From Deinococcus multiflagellatus (GTDB taxonomy: Bacteria > Deinococcota > Deinococci > Deinococcales > Deinococcaceae): a DNA stretch of 35,150 nucleotides. Made by a program: the position numbers and the translations under genes. The notes under the pieces were generated by a model. It worked only from the letters and a program-made list of their open reading frames with translations. It was not told the origin of the DNA and ran no database searches. Location: the NCBI RefSeq assembly GCF_020166415.1, contig NZ_JAIQXV010000029.1, positions 1 to 35,150 of the forward strand, given 5' to 3'. This document shows, one piece after another, positions 21,712 to 29,268 of the stretch (position 1 is its first letter; each line of letters starts with the position of its first letter).

Positions 21712-24700
21712 TCAGTCCGCCGCCTGCGCCTCGCCCCCCTGGCGCAGCGGCAGCTCGGCCAGCCGGTCCACCCGCAGCGTCACCGCGCGACTCAGCCGCG
21801 TGACCTGGCCCTGCACGATCAAGGCCCGCGCGTCCCGCAGCAAGACCCGGTGCGCTTCCCACAGGTCGGGGCTGATCACGGCCTGCACGCGCCCGGTGGT
21901 GTCCTCCAGGACGTAAAAGGCGAACCCTTTGGCCGTCGGAGGGCGCTGCCGCGCCACCACCACCCCGGCGGCCCAGACGGTCGCGCCATGTTTCAGGCTG
22001 GCCAATGCCGCGCAGCCCAGGTCGCGCAGCCGCGCCCGGTGCGCGTCCAGGGGATGGCGCCCGGTGGCGGTGGTCCCGGTCAACGCCAGGTCCAGTGCCG
22101 CCTGCTCATCCAGGTCCAGCTGGGGCAGGTCTGGCGCCTGGATATCCGGCGCCAGCAGCGCCCGGGTGCCCGGCGGCCGGGCATGCGCCACCGTGGTCAG
22201 CACGTAGTAGGCTTCGCGCCGGTTCTTCCGGGCGTCCACCGCATCAACGGCGCCAGCCTTGACCAGCGCCTCCAGGGCGTCCTTCGTCAAGGCCACCCGG
22301 TCGTAGCAGTCCTCCAGCGACAGGAACTTGCCCCCCACCAGCCGCTCCTGCACGATCAGGCGGGCCGTGTCCTCGCTGACCCCTGCAACGGCGCAGAGCG
22401 GGACACGGACAACTTGCGCCGTTTCGGCGCGGTAGTTCACCCCACTGCGGTTGATACACACCGGCGCCAGGCGGACCCCCCGGCGGCGGGCCTCGCCCGC
22501 AATCGTGCTGGCGGGCCACATCCCAGGGGCTTCCGTCAAAAACGCCGCGAAATAGGCGGCCGGGTGGTGGCGGCGCAGGTACGCGCTCGCGTAGCTGTGG
22601 GCGGCGAACGCGTGGGCATGGCTTTCTGCGAACCCGTAGCCCCGAAAGGCCGCGCAGGTTCCGAAAACCGCTTCCGCTTCCCAAGGAAAGGCCCCGGTGG
22701 TGCCCGCCGCACCGTCCACGAACGCCTCCCGCAGCTGGGCCTTTTCAGCCTCATCCTCTACCTTGGTCAGCCTGGACCGGAAGCGGTCGGCCTCTGGCCA
22801 GGTCATTCCGGCGTAGTGCACCGCGATCCGTAAAATTTGCTCTTGAAACAAGAGCGTCCCGTGCGTGGGCGCCAGGATCGTGGCCAGGGGTTCGGGCAAC
22901 TCCGGAATGGGTTCCTCACCCCGGGCCCGCCGGACATACGGATGCACGGTGCCGCTCTGGATCGGCCCGGGGCGGATCAGGGCAATCTGGTGGGCCAGCT
23001 GGGTCAGGTCGCGGGGTTGCAGCCGGGCGGTCATCTGCACCTGGGCGGGGGACTCGATCTGAAACAGCGCCATCGTGTCGCCCGTGCCGATCTCGCGCCA
23101 CACGGTGGGGTCATCGGGCAGCTCGCCGTAGGGCAGCCACTGCCCGGTCAGGCGCAGGACCTCTTCCCGGGCCCGCTCCAGTGCGCCCAGCATCCTTAAC
23201 CCCAGCAGGTCGAGCTTGATCAATCCCAACGCCTCGACATCGTCTTTATCGAAGGTCAGCATGCGGATGCCGCCGGAGCTGCGGGTCAGCGGGCTGTAGG
23301 CGGTCAGGGCCTCACGGCTGAGCACCACCCCGCCGCTGTGCGGCGCCAGATGCCGGACAAAACGGGGCTCGATCCGCTCCAGCAGGTTCAGCAAAGCCTC
23401 TTTGACGGGGGCCTCCCCCAGGACCTCGGTGAAGACCTCTGCCGCTTCCCGGGCGCGGTGCGGGCGGTGATGCCGGTAGTCTCGCCCCAGGGCCCGACTC
23501 AGCCGGTCGCGCAGCTCCGGGGGCACCCCCAGCGCGCGGCCCAGGTCCTGCACGGCGGAGGGGAGGCGGTAGGTGATGCGGTTGGCCACCATCGCCTCCC
23601 CCGCGCCGGAGAGCCCCCAGCGCTCTTCCACCCAGCGCAGCACCTGATCGCGGCGGGAACTGGCAATGTCAATGTCCACATCAGGCATGGAGGTGCGCCC
23701 CGTGTGGAGGAAGCGTTCAAACAGCAGGTTGTGCTTGAGCGGGTCGCTGAGGGTAATGCCCAACAGGAAGCACAGCACGCTGCCCGCCGCGCTCCCCCGT
23801 CCGGCCGCCAGGATGCCGTGGGCCCGGCAGTAGTCGGTTACCTCGCTGGCCGTGAGGAAAAAGCCCGCCAGGTCGAGTTCCGCCACGGTGTCGAGTTCGG
23901 CGCGCAGGCGCTCGGTGGCCACGCGGCGCTGATCTTCTGGATACCGGTCGGGCAGCGCGCCGTATACCCGGTCCTCCAGCGCCTGCTGTGCGGTCTGGCC
24001 CGGCGGCAGGGTGGGCTCGGGGCTGTGCAGGCGTTCGGGGGGCAGGTGCAGGGCGCACTGCCCCGCCAGGGTCTGGGCATTGAGCAGGGCATCCGGGAAG
24101 GGGAGAAGCCCCGCCCAGCCCCCAGGGGTGCCCACCTGCCGCGCGTCGTTGCGGGGCCGCTCGGGGTGGGGGGTCTGCACGTCGATCCCCAACCGGGCGC
24201 AGGTCAGGGCGTCCAGGAGTGGGTAGTCGGCGGCCTCGGCCATACAGACCTCTGGCGCCGCCACCACCGGCAGTTCGAGGTCACGGGCCAGGCCGCGCAG
24301 CAGACTGAGCCGCCGGCGTTCCTGCGGGGCCTGGTCATGCGCCAGTTGCACGTACAGCGCAAACCGGAAAATGCTCCGCAGCAGGCGCAGATACATGGCC
24401 GCCCGCGCCAGGTCGCGGGCCTCGCCCAGGACGGTGGGAAAGCCCTGACGGCCACCAGTCAGGCAGATCAGGTGGTCCTGGGCCTGACCGCCCACCTCGC
24501 GCAGCGCGTCCAGGGGCAGGCCCTCCGGGTGCTGAAGATTGACCATCGTGATCAGCTCGCACAGCGTGGTGTAGCCCTCCCTGGACCGCGCCAGCAGCAC
24601 CAGGGGAAAAACCTCGGTGGGGGCACTCGCCCGGGGTGGACTGGGGAACTGCACGGGCAGCGTCACGCCGATGATGGCCTGCAGCCCCTGCGCCTGGGCC

Positions 24701-24873
24701 TCATCGCACAGTTCCACGGCGCCCGCCACACTGCACCAGTCGGCCAGGCCGACAGTGGCGAAGCCCGCGCGGGCGGCCACCCCCACCAGCCGGCGGGGGC
24801 TGACGGTGCTGCGGCCCTCACTGAAAAAGGATTGGCAAGCCAGGAGTGCATCCAGCTCCTTCGGCGTGGTCAT
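21712..24873 (-). CDS. dnaE2: Error-prone DNA polymerase III alpha-type subunit DnaE2/ImuC
   Basis: At 1053 residues it has the DnaE2 (ImuC) length, shorter than replicative DnaE. The N-terminal PHP domain is degenerate: where active PHP domains have His-rich metal sites (HSxYSxLDG, TDHxxLxG), this has 'CQSFFSEGRST' (about 13-23) and 'LADWCSVAG' (about 43-51). Polymerase core: SAAGSVLCFLLGI (about 360-372), 'MPDVDIDIASSRRDQVLRWV' with the catalytic Asp residues (about 394-413), and the third Asp in 'LIKLDLLGLRML'. HhH and OB domains follow ('GVVVARQRPPTAKGFAFYVL' near 965-985). Such polymerases perform error-prone lesion bypass with ImuB. It lies downstream of lexA-imuB-DUF6504, but a small opposing gene intervenes. 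No Shine-Dalgarno sequence is seen at the ATG. Confidence 0.95.
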   Translation of the reverse strand: MTTPKELDALLACQSFFSEGRSTVSPRRLVGVAARAGFATVGLADWCSVAGAVELCDEAQAQGLQAIIGVTLPVQFPSPPRASAPTEVFPLVLLARSREGYTTLCELITMVNLQHPEGLPLDALREVGGQAQDHLICLTGGRQGFPTVLGEARDLARAAMYLRLLRSIFRFALYVQLAHDQAPQERRRLSLLRGLARDLELPVVAAPEVCMAEAADYPLLDALTCARLGIDVQTPHPERPRNDARQVGTPGGWAGLLPFPDALLNAQTLAGQCALHLPPERLHSPEPTLPPGQTAQQALEDRVYGALPDRYPEDQRRVATERLRAELDTVAELDLAGFFLTASEVTDYCRAHGILAAGRGSAAGSVLCFLLGITLSDPLKHNLLFERFLHTGRTSMPDVDIDIASSRRDQVLRWVEERWGLSGAGEAMVANRITYRLPSAVQDLGRALGVPPELRDRLSRALGRDYRHHRPHRAREAAEVFTEVLGEAPVKEALLNLLERIEPRFVRHLAPHSGGVVLSREALTAYSPLTRSSGGIRMLTFDKDDVEALGLIKLDLLGLRMLGALERAREEVLRLTGQWLPYGELPDDPTVWREIGTGDTMALFQIESPAQVQMTARLQPRDLTQLAHQIALIRPGPIQSGTVHPYVRRARGEEPIPELPEPLATILAPTHGTLLFQEQILRIAVHYAGMTWPEADRFRSRLTKVEDEAEKAQLREAFVDGAAGTTGAFPWEAEAVFGTCAAFRGYGFAESHAHAFAAHSYASAYLRRHHPAAYFAAFLTEAPGMWPASTIAGEARRRGVRLAPVCINRSGVNYRAETAQVVRVPLCAVAGVSEDTARLIVQERLVGGKFLSLEDCYDRVALTKDALEALVKAGAVDAVDARKNRREAYYVLTTVAHARPPGTRALLAPDIQAPDLPQLDLDEQAALDLALTGTTATGRHPLDAHRARLRDLGCAALASLKHGATVWAAGVVVARQRPPTAKGFAFYVLEDTTGRVQAVISPDLWEAHRVLLRDARALIVQGQVTRLSRAVTLRVDRLAELPLRQGGEAQAAD

Positions 24874-24881
24874 ATGAGGCC

Positions 24882-25130
24882 GTGACCCGGGAGAAGCTGC
24901 TGGCCGAGTTGAAACGTGCCTTCGGGGTGGGGCGGGACGCGGTCAGCTGGGCGGCCCAGGACCAGCAGCCCGTCGCGGTCGTGGGCCTGCTGCACTTCCG
25001 GGGAGCCGGCGCGCAGCTGCAGGTCTGGACCGGCCGCGCCTGGGTCGCGGTGCGGCACCTGGGGGAACTCAGTCAGGTGCTCGCGGACGCCAGCGCCCTG
25101 CAGCACGCCCCAGTCTTGGATCAGTCCTGA
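24882..25130 (+). CDS. Small hypothetical protein inside the mutagenesis cluster, opposite strand
   Basis: The 82-residue protein (GTG 24882; 'REKLLAELKRAFGVGRDAVS', 'VVGLLHFRGAGAQLQVWTGR', '...WVAVRHLGELSQVLADA') reads as a sensible alpha-beta domain with no recognised family. Its start lies only 8 bp from the divergent dnaE2 ATG, so the promoters of both must overlap each other's coding sequence; TATGAG just upstream is a weak -10. Its 3' end overlaps the DUF6504 gene by 10 bp, tail to tail. It thus exactly fills the gap between dnaE2 and the rest of the operon. Function unknown. Confidence 0.5.
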   Translation: MTREKLLAELKRAFGVGRDAVSWAAQDQQPVAVVGLLHFRGAGAQLQVWTGRAWVAVRHLGELSQVLADASALQHAPVLDQS

Positions 25131-25363
25131 AGCCGGGCCAGCCACCAGCGCCCCCCCTCGCCGTCCTCGCGGTGAAGCTCGGCGGTGAGTCCCGCGGCCT
25201 GCACCAGGTAGCAGGTGCGCCCGGGCTCGCCCAGCCACCAGCGCCCCCCAAAGCGCCACTCGTCGCTTACGGCTTGCACGGGGTACGCCTGGCCGGCCCA
25301 GATCAGCCGGTGGGGCGCGCCGTCCTGGGTGTCCACCTGCACTTCTTGCCCCACGGCCTTCAT
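25121..25363 (-). CDS. DUF6504-family protein of the ImuB/DnaE2 cluster
   Basis: The 80-residue protein has 'RLIWAGQAYPVQAVSDEWRF', 'GGRWWLGEPGRTCYLVQAAG' and 'LTAELHREDGEGGRWWLARL', the paired 'W...WW' strands of DUF6504, a small domain often found next to ImuB-type polymerases and DnaE2 in Actinobacteria and Deinococcus and of unknown role. Its ATG overlaps the imuB stop by ATGA (25360-25363), so it is coupled to imuB. The genomic link suggests an accessory of the mutasome. No catalytic residues are apparent. Confidence 0.75.
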   Translation of the reverse strand: MKAVGQEVQVDTQDGAPHRLIWAGQAYPVQAVSDEWRFGGRWWLGEPGRTCYLVQAAGLTAELHREDGEGGRWWLARLQD

Positions 25364-26613
25364 GCGTCGTGGCCCTCAAAAAAGGCCAACACCCGCTGCA
25401 CCGCGCGGTCGTGCCGGACGGCCTTGGTCGGCACGGTCAGTGGGTGGGGGGTCATCCGGCCTGGGCACACCTGCCCGGTCACCCAGTCCACCCAGGCGTA
25501 CTGGGCGTCAGTGGCGTAGGCATACGGGTCCAGCCACTCCACCCGGACCAGCGCCTCGGGAAAGCGACTTAACACGGTCTTGGTCACCTCCAGTTCGGCG
25601 AGCCCCGCCCACAGGCCCACCATGCGGCTGGGCTGCGCGAGGCCCCCCAGCTGCACCCTGAGCCGGTCCACGCCCAGGGGCAGCGCGCCCGTGTCGCCCA
25701 ACGCCAGACCTGCCACGCGGACCAGGGCGGCCTCGTCCAGCGGCCACTTCAGCTGCCGGGTCGCGTTCAGCGTGCCGCCCAGCGTCTCGGCCTGCACAGT
25801 GAGGGTGGCTGCGAGGCGGCCGCGCAGGTCGGTGACCAGCGCCGGTACCAGGTCACGCAGCGCCGCGTCTCCCTGCGCCGGTTCGGTGAGGGGGGCGTCA
25901 AAGGACAAACTGGCTTCCAAGATCTGGCCAGGCGAATACTTCTCGACGGTGTTGGTTCGCTCCCCCTTCAGGAAGCGGTTGACCCGCTTCCCCACGTCCA
26001 CACCCAGAAAACTCTCCCGCTGAGCGGCGCTCCAGCCCATCAGGCCGCCGAGGTCCTGCAAGCCCAGAAAGTGGAGCTTTTCAGCTGTCGCCGGGGGAAT
26101 CGCCAGCGCACCCAGATGGGCCAGGGGTGCCAGCCGCAAGAATGCCTGCTCGGCGGCGCCGCTGCCGACCTCCCGCACTTCACCGGGCTTCGCACGCAGG
26201 GCCGCCAGGTGGGCCAGTTCGCGGCTGCCGGCCAGACCGACGGGGGCGTGCAGCGCGGCCGCAAGGTCGCGCGCCGCCGGGGCAGAGAGCACGAGGAAAG
26301 CGGCCCCTGGCCGCTGGCCATCTACCCGGTCGCTGTAGCGGGCATAGAGCTGCTCCAGCAGTTCGGCCCAGATGGCGCGGCTTTCCGGCGCCGGCACCAC
26401 CTCGGCGTGCAGGTCCGGGCAGCGCGACAGGGCGGCCACCTCGCGCAGGCCGGGCTGCACCCCCAGCCCCTGGGCCAAGGGGCAGGCCTGAATGACGCGC
26501 CTGGCTTCGTTGAGCACCGCCACCGGCACGCCAGGGTGCTGGCGCTGGACGTGCACCAGCGGCCAGGGAGAGAGCAGGACGCAGGCGATGGTGCTCAGCT
26601 TGCGCCCGGTCAT
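25360..26613 (-). CDS. imuB: ImuB-like Y-family polymerase homolog, probably catalytically inactive
   Basis: The 417-residue protein follows the ImuB pattern: an N-terminal palm-like region with 'HPGVPVAVLNEARRVIQACP' (about 26-45) and 'AQGLGVQPGLREVAAL', then a Y-family thumb/HhH region 'LHFLGLQDLGGLMGWSAAQR' and a little-finger-like C-terminal half ('LEASLSFDAPLTEP', 'LRGRLAATLTVQAETLGG'). The acidic catalytic residues of active Y-family polymerases are not visible: the first strand is 'ACVLLSPWPLVHVQ' with no Asp, consistent with ImuB acting as a scaffold linking DnaE2 to the clamp. In D. deserti the equivalent gene is called imuY, from memory. It starts 2 bp after the lexA stop and is coupled to DUF6504. 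Confidence 0.88.
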   Translation of the reverse strand: MTGRKLSTIACVLLSPWPLVHVQRQHPGVPVAVLNEARRVIQACPLAQGLGVQPGLREVAALSRCPDLHAEVVPAPESRAIWAELLEQLYARYSDRVDGQRPGAAFLVLSAPAARDLAAALHAPVGLAGSRELAHLAALRAKPGEVREVGSGAAEQAFLRLAPLAHLGALAIPPATAEKLHFLGLQDLGGLMGWSAAQRESFLGVDVGKRVNRFLKGERTNTVEKYSPGQILEASLSFDAPLTEPAQGDAALRDLVPALVTDLRGRLAATLTVQAETLGGTLNATRQLKWPLDEAALVRVAGLALGDTGALPLGVDRLRVQLGGLAQPSRMVGLWAGLAELEVTKTVLSRFPEALVRVEWLDPYAYATDAQYAWVDWVTGQVCPGRMTPHPLTVPTKAVRHDRAVQRVLAFFEGHDA

Positions 26614-26615
26614 AC

Positions 26616-27254
26616 TCAGGGCCTCCGGTTCAGGGGGCGCGGCGCCGCCATGCCCATGCGGGCCACCATCCGGCCCTGCACCTGCACGTCGCCGGCCGGG
26701 TAGGACATGCGGGCCATCGCCGGGTTTTCACTCACCAGAATGATGTCGGGGCCGAAGTGATACAGCCGCTTGAGCGTCGCGGCATTGTCACCGGGAATCA
26801 ACACCACCGCCACCTCCCCGTCCAGGACTTCCTGCGTGGGGCGCACGAGCACGTAATCGCCGTCCATGACACCGATGCCGACCATGCTCTCGCCGCGCAC
26901 CTGAAGCAGGAAGTCACCCTCTTTCACGCCCAGCAGCGAATCCAGGGATGGGGTCACATGGTCGGGGCTTTGCTCGGCCAGGATCGGGGCCCCGGCGGCG
27001 ATCTGGCCGTAAATCGGGATGCCGTCTTGAATGGCCAGGCGCGCGGCGTCGGTGAGCAGCAGGCGGCCCCGGGCGCCCTGGCGCTCAATCAGCGCGAGTT
27101 CGGTCAATGCCTTGAGGTGGAACGAGACCGTGGGCTCGCCGAGCCCGGCGGCGCGGGCAAGTTCGGCGGCGCTGGGCGGCCCGCCCCCTTCACGGGTGAG
27201 GCGCGCGATCAGGCGCAGCAGGGTCAGTCGTAGGGGGGTCAGGCGGGGGGGCAT
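26616..27254 (-). CDS. lexA: LexA-like SOS repressor
   Basis: The 212-residue protein has an N-terminal winged HTH ('PSAAELARAAGLGEPTVSFH', about 27-46) and an S24 peptidase domain: cleavage site Ala87-Gly88 in 'GQIAAGAPILAE', catalytic Ser123 in 'RGESMVGIGVMDGDYV', and Lys162 in 'AATLKRLYHF'. RecA-stimulated self-cleavage at Ala-Gly inactivates the repressor. The HTH 'LGEPTVSFHLKAL' differs from E. coli LexA, so its operator should differ too. ATG 27254 has GGAGAG upstream. It is first in the operon lexA-imuB-DUF6504 (2-bp and overlapping junctions). A 26-bp inverted repeat sits 17 bp upstream and is presumably its operator, which would make the operon self-repressed. Confidence 0.93.
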   Translation of the reverse strand: MPPRLTPLRLTLLRLIARLTREGGGPPSAAELARAAGLGEPTVSFHLKALTELALIERQGARGRLLLTDAARLAIQDGIPIYGQIAAGAPILAEQSPDHVTPSLDSLLGVKEGDFLLQVRGESMVGIGVMDGDYVLVRPTQEVLDGEVAVVLIPGDNAATLKRLYHFGPDIILVSENPAMARMSYPAGDVQVQGRMVARMGMAAPRPLNRRP

Positions 27255-27270
27255 GGTCAGGTCTCTCCAG

Positions 27271-27296
27271 AACTATCGAAGATTCCTTCGATAGTT
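27271..27296. promoter_or_regulatory. 26-bp inverted repeat, candidate LexA operator between divergent genes
   Basis: AACTATCGAAG (27271-27281) and CTTCGATAGTT (27286-27296) are perfect 11-bp arms around ATTC. It lies between lexA (minus, ATG 27254) and the unknown gene (plus, ATG 27358). TATAGT at 27302-27307 directly beside it is a good -10 for the plus gene, placing its -35 inside the repeat; on the minus strand the repeat covers the lexA promoter region. One bound LexA could therefore control both directions. I see no second copy before dnaE2. Confidence 0.75.
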
Positions 27297-27357
27297 TGAC
27301 GTATAGTGACCGACACCAGGATTGGGCGTCAAGCCCGCCCATCCAGAGGAGGGCTTT

Positions 27358-27672
27358 ATGGAACCAGGAACTCAGGTTCGCGCCATAGAAATTCGCCTCG
27401 CCCAGCCGGCGCCCAGGATGCGCTATGAAAAGGGCAAACCGGTTAAGGAGCCGGCCCCCGACATGACCCGGGTGGTGCGCGCGCTTGAAGGCGAGGTCAC
27501 GGCCGCGCTGCAAGAGCTCTATGGGACGCAGACGGGCGTGGTCCTGACGGTGGCCAAGGCCAACGACATTCGCCTGAGTGGCACCTTCAGCGAAAAGGCC
27601 GGGGTGATCCGCGAGCGGGTGGGCGAAGTGCTGGCCGGCGCCTTCGAGGGCCTGGATCTAGGCCCGGAGTAA
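27358..27672 (+). CDS. Unknown small protein divergent from lexA, probably SOS-controlled
   Basis: The 104-residue protein has a charged N-terminal part ('IEIRLAQPAPRMRYEKGKPV', about 10-30) and a regular helix-strand-helix C-terminal part ('DMTRVVRALEGEVTAALQEL', 'QTGVVLTVAKANDIRLSGTF', '...VGEVLAGAFEGL'). No family is recognised and no membrane or catalytic motif seen. ATG 27358 follows the strong SD GAGGAGG, and TATAGT 51 nt upstream abuts the 26-bp repeat. Since the repeat is the likely LexA operator, this gene should be induced with lexA-imuB. No imuA homolog is present in the window, so it is a candidate missing mutasome partner or SOS modulator; that is speculation from context. Confidence 0.75.
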   Translation: MEPGTQVRAIEIRLAQPAPRMRYEKGKPVKEPAPDMTRVVRALEGEVTAALQELYGTQTGVVLTVAKANDIRLSGTFSEKAGVIRERVGEVLAGAFEGLDLGPE

Positions 27673-27874
27673 GGGGCAGACCGGGCGGTCGTCGGGGCAG
27701 GGCGGGGTAAATTCCACGTCCAGTAGTATTCGGCGTTGGCGGTGTCCTTGCCCGCCCCGCACAACCCTGTTCATCGGACCCAGTCCAGGCGGACTCGTGG
27801 CGGCCCGGAGCATCCGCCAGGGCGGCGCATGGCCCGGCGCTGGCCGCCTGGATGGGTACTCCGCCCAGCGCGGT

Positions 27875-27916
27875 CGCCTAAACTGGGTCCATGCTTACAG
27901 TTCAGTGCCCGACGTC
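27875..27916 (+). promoter_or_regulatory. Conserved leaderless promoter plus start-codon block, copy 1
   Basis: CGCC-TAAACT (-10 at 27879-27884), six nt, ATG (27891) and the following codons CTT ACA GTT CAG TGC match the block at 29228-29269 almost base for base. The match includes the -10 box, the start region and the first six codons. Confidence 0.65.
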
Positions 27917-28004
27917 TTCTCTGAACGTGGATCCTCTGATGACCGTGCCAGACCTGGCCCCGCTGATGCCCGTGTCGTCCAACCTCTGGCGCGGCCACGC
28001 CTGA
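27891..28004 (+). CDS. 37-residue leaderless leader ORF before the beta-propeller gene
   Basis: TAAACT lies six nt before ATG 27891, which opens an ORF starting MLTVQCPTSSLN and ending in TGA at 28002-28004; that stop overlaps the ATG of the 345-residue exported protein (TGATG... at 28002-28006). The arrangement is that of a short leader whose translation delivers ribosomes to the next start, which has no Shine-Dalgarno sequence of its own. The first residues match the N-terminus of the 29245 protein (MLTIQC). Confidence 0.55.
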   Translation: MLTVQCPTSSLNVDPLMTVPDLAPLMPVSSNLWRGHA

Positions 28005-29041
28005 TGGCGCTGCACCGTTGGCTGCTCACTGGCGCCGCCCTGCTGGGCTCCGCCCTGTCTGCCCCAGCCTTCCTCGGCCCGGCCCAGCAACTGCAGCGGC
28101 TCAAAGCCGATTACATCAATTACCCGGTCCTCAGCCCGGACGCCCACTGGATGGCCATGGCCTATGTCGGCCTGACGGACAAGGAGAAAAGCTCCTCGCA
28201 TCTGGCCTTCCTGAATGTCCAGACGGGGCAGTTGAAGATCTTGCCCCTGGAGGCGCCGCTGAACTTCCGCTTTCTGCCTGACCGCCGCACGCTGGTCACG
28301 GGCTTCGGCTTCCGGACGGGGGTCAACTTCGTGGATGCGGCGACCGGCAAGGCGCGCGAGCCCTTTGAGCCCCTGCCCGACAGCCCGGAATACAGCCGGT
28401 TCGCGCCCTTTCCTGATGGGTCCTATGTCATGGCCGCCAACGGTGGCCACGACCCCACGGTGGCCCTCCGGGCCAAAGCGACGCGCCCGCTTGCCCTGCC
28501 CGCTCAAGCCGCGTTGCGCTTCCCGCTGGCCTTTTCTCCCCAGGGCACGGTCCTGGTCACCAAGAGCGCGGCGGGCCTGAGTGTGGTCAACCCCAAGACC
28601 TGGCAGACCGTCCGGGAGATTCCGTCCAAGGTCGCTGTCCAGGTCTACGACGCGGTGTTCAGCCCAAACGGGCGCTTCATCGCCTTGGGGGAGCAGCAGC
28701 TTCAGGTGATTGACGTGACCACCGGCAAGGTGAACTTCACCTTGCCTACGGCGGCGCAGGTGAGTGCGCTGGCCTTCAGCCCGGATGGAAAGAAGATCGT
28801 GGTGGGCCTCGCCCGGTCCCAGCCGAAAATCACCGACCACGCGTCAGGGCAGGTGCTCCAGGTGTTCGATGCGGCCACGGGCAAGCTGCTGCAAACCGTG
28901 ACGCGGGCCGAGAGCAGGCTTGACGCCCTGGCCTTCACGCCCGATGGCCGAGGCCTCGTCGCCGTGCTGACCGACCAGTATTTCGACCGGTCCCCCTCCA
29001 TCTATGTCGCCACCGTGCTCAAGTTCAAGGTCACGCCCTGA
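28004..29041 (+). CDS. Exported WD40-like beta-propeller protein
   Basis: The 345-residue protein begins with a signal peptide (MALHRWLLTGAALLGSALSA, cleavage near residue 20-24) and then has repeats typical of bacterial WD40/YVTN propellers: 'VLSPDAHWMAMAYV', 'AFLNVQTGQLKIL', 'VFSPNGRFIALGEQQLQVID' with 'VTTGKVNFTL', 'LAFSPDGKKIVVGLA' with 'VFDAATGKLLQTV', 'LAFTPDGRGLVAVL'. About five to six blades can be counted. Such propellers bind proteins or ligands outside the membrane; there is no catalytic site to name. ATG 28004 overlaps the stop of the leader ORF. The ORF is also open upstream to 27797, but the signal peptide fixes the start. Confidence 0.8.
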   Translation: MALHRWLLTGAALLGSALSAPAFLGPAQQLQRLKADYINYPVLSPDAHWMAMAYVGLTDKEKSSSHLAFLNVQTGQLKILPLEAPLNFRFLPDRRTLVTGFGFRTGVNFVDAATGKAREPFEPLPDSPEYSRFAPFPDGSYVMAANGGHDPTVALRAKATRPLALPAQAALRFPLAFSPQGTVLVTKSAAGLSVVNPKTWQTVREIPSKVAVQVYDAVFSPNGRFIALGEQQLQVIDVTTGKVNFTLPTAAQVSALAFSPDGKKIVVGLARSQPKITDHASGQVLQVFDAATGKLLQTVTRAESRLDALAFTPDGRGLVAVLTDQYFDRSPSIYVATVLKFKVTP

Positions 29042-29227
29042 ACGCGCGAGCGGGGCTCACCGGACACGGTCCGGCGCCGCGCCCCTCTGCCTGTGCATGG
29101 TCACCACCGGCGCTTCACCCCAGTCCTGGGCACCAGCTGGCCACCCAGCTGAACCGGTCTTCCCTGGCGTCCTCGCGGCGCACCAGCATGGGACACCCCC
29201 AGGTCATGCCCAACCCAGTGGAAGAAT

Positions 29228-29268
29228 CGCCCTAAACTGACGCCGTGCTTACAATTCAGTGCTCGACT
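29228..29268 (+). promoter_or_regulatory. Conserved leaderless promoter plus start-codon block, copy 2
   Basis: CGCCC-TAAACT (-10 at 29233-29238), six nt, GTG (29245), then CTT ACA ATT CAG TGC. It matches the block at 27875-27916 in the -10 box, spacing and codons. Between the two blocks the surrounding sequence is unrelated. Confidence 0.65.

Noticed and set aside
23338..24885. Long plus-strand ORF opposite dnaE2 (515 codons)
   Set aside because: Gln/Gly/Arg-rich shadow of a well-supported polymerase gene.
24870..25379. Minus-strand ORF bridging DUF6504 and dnaE2
   Set aside because: Its frame runs through DUF6504 in another phase and gives a low-complexity product; it does not link the operon.
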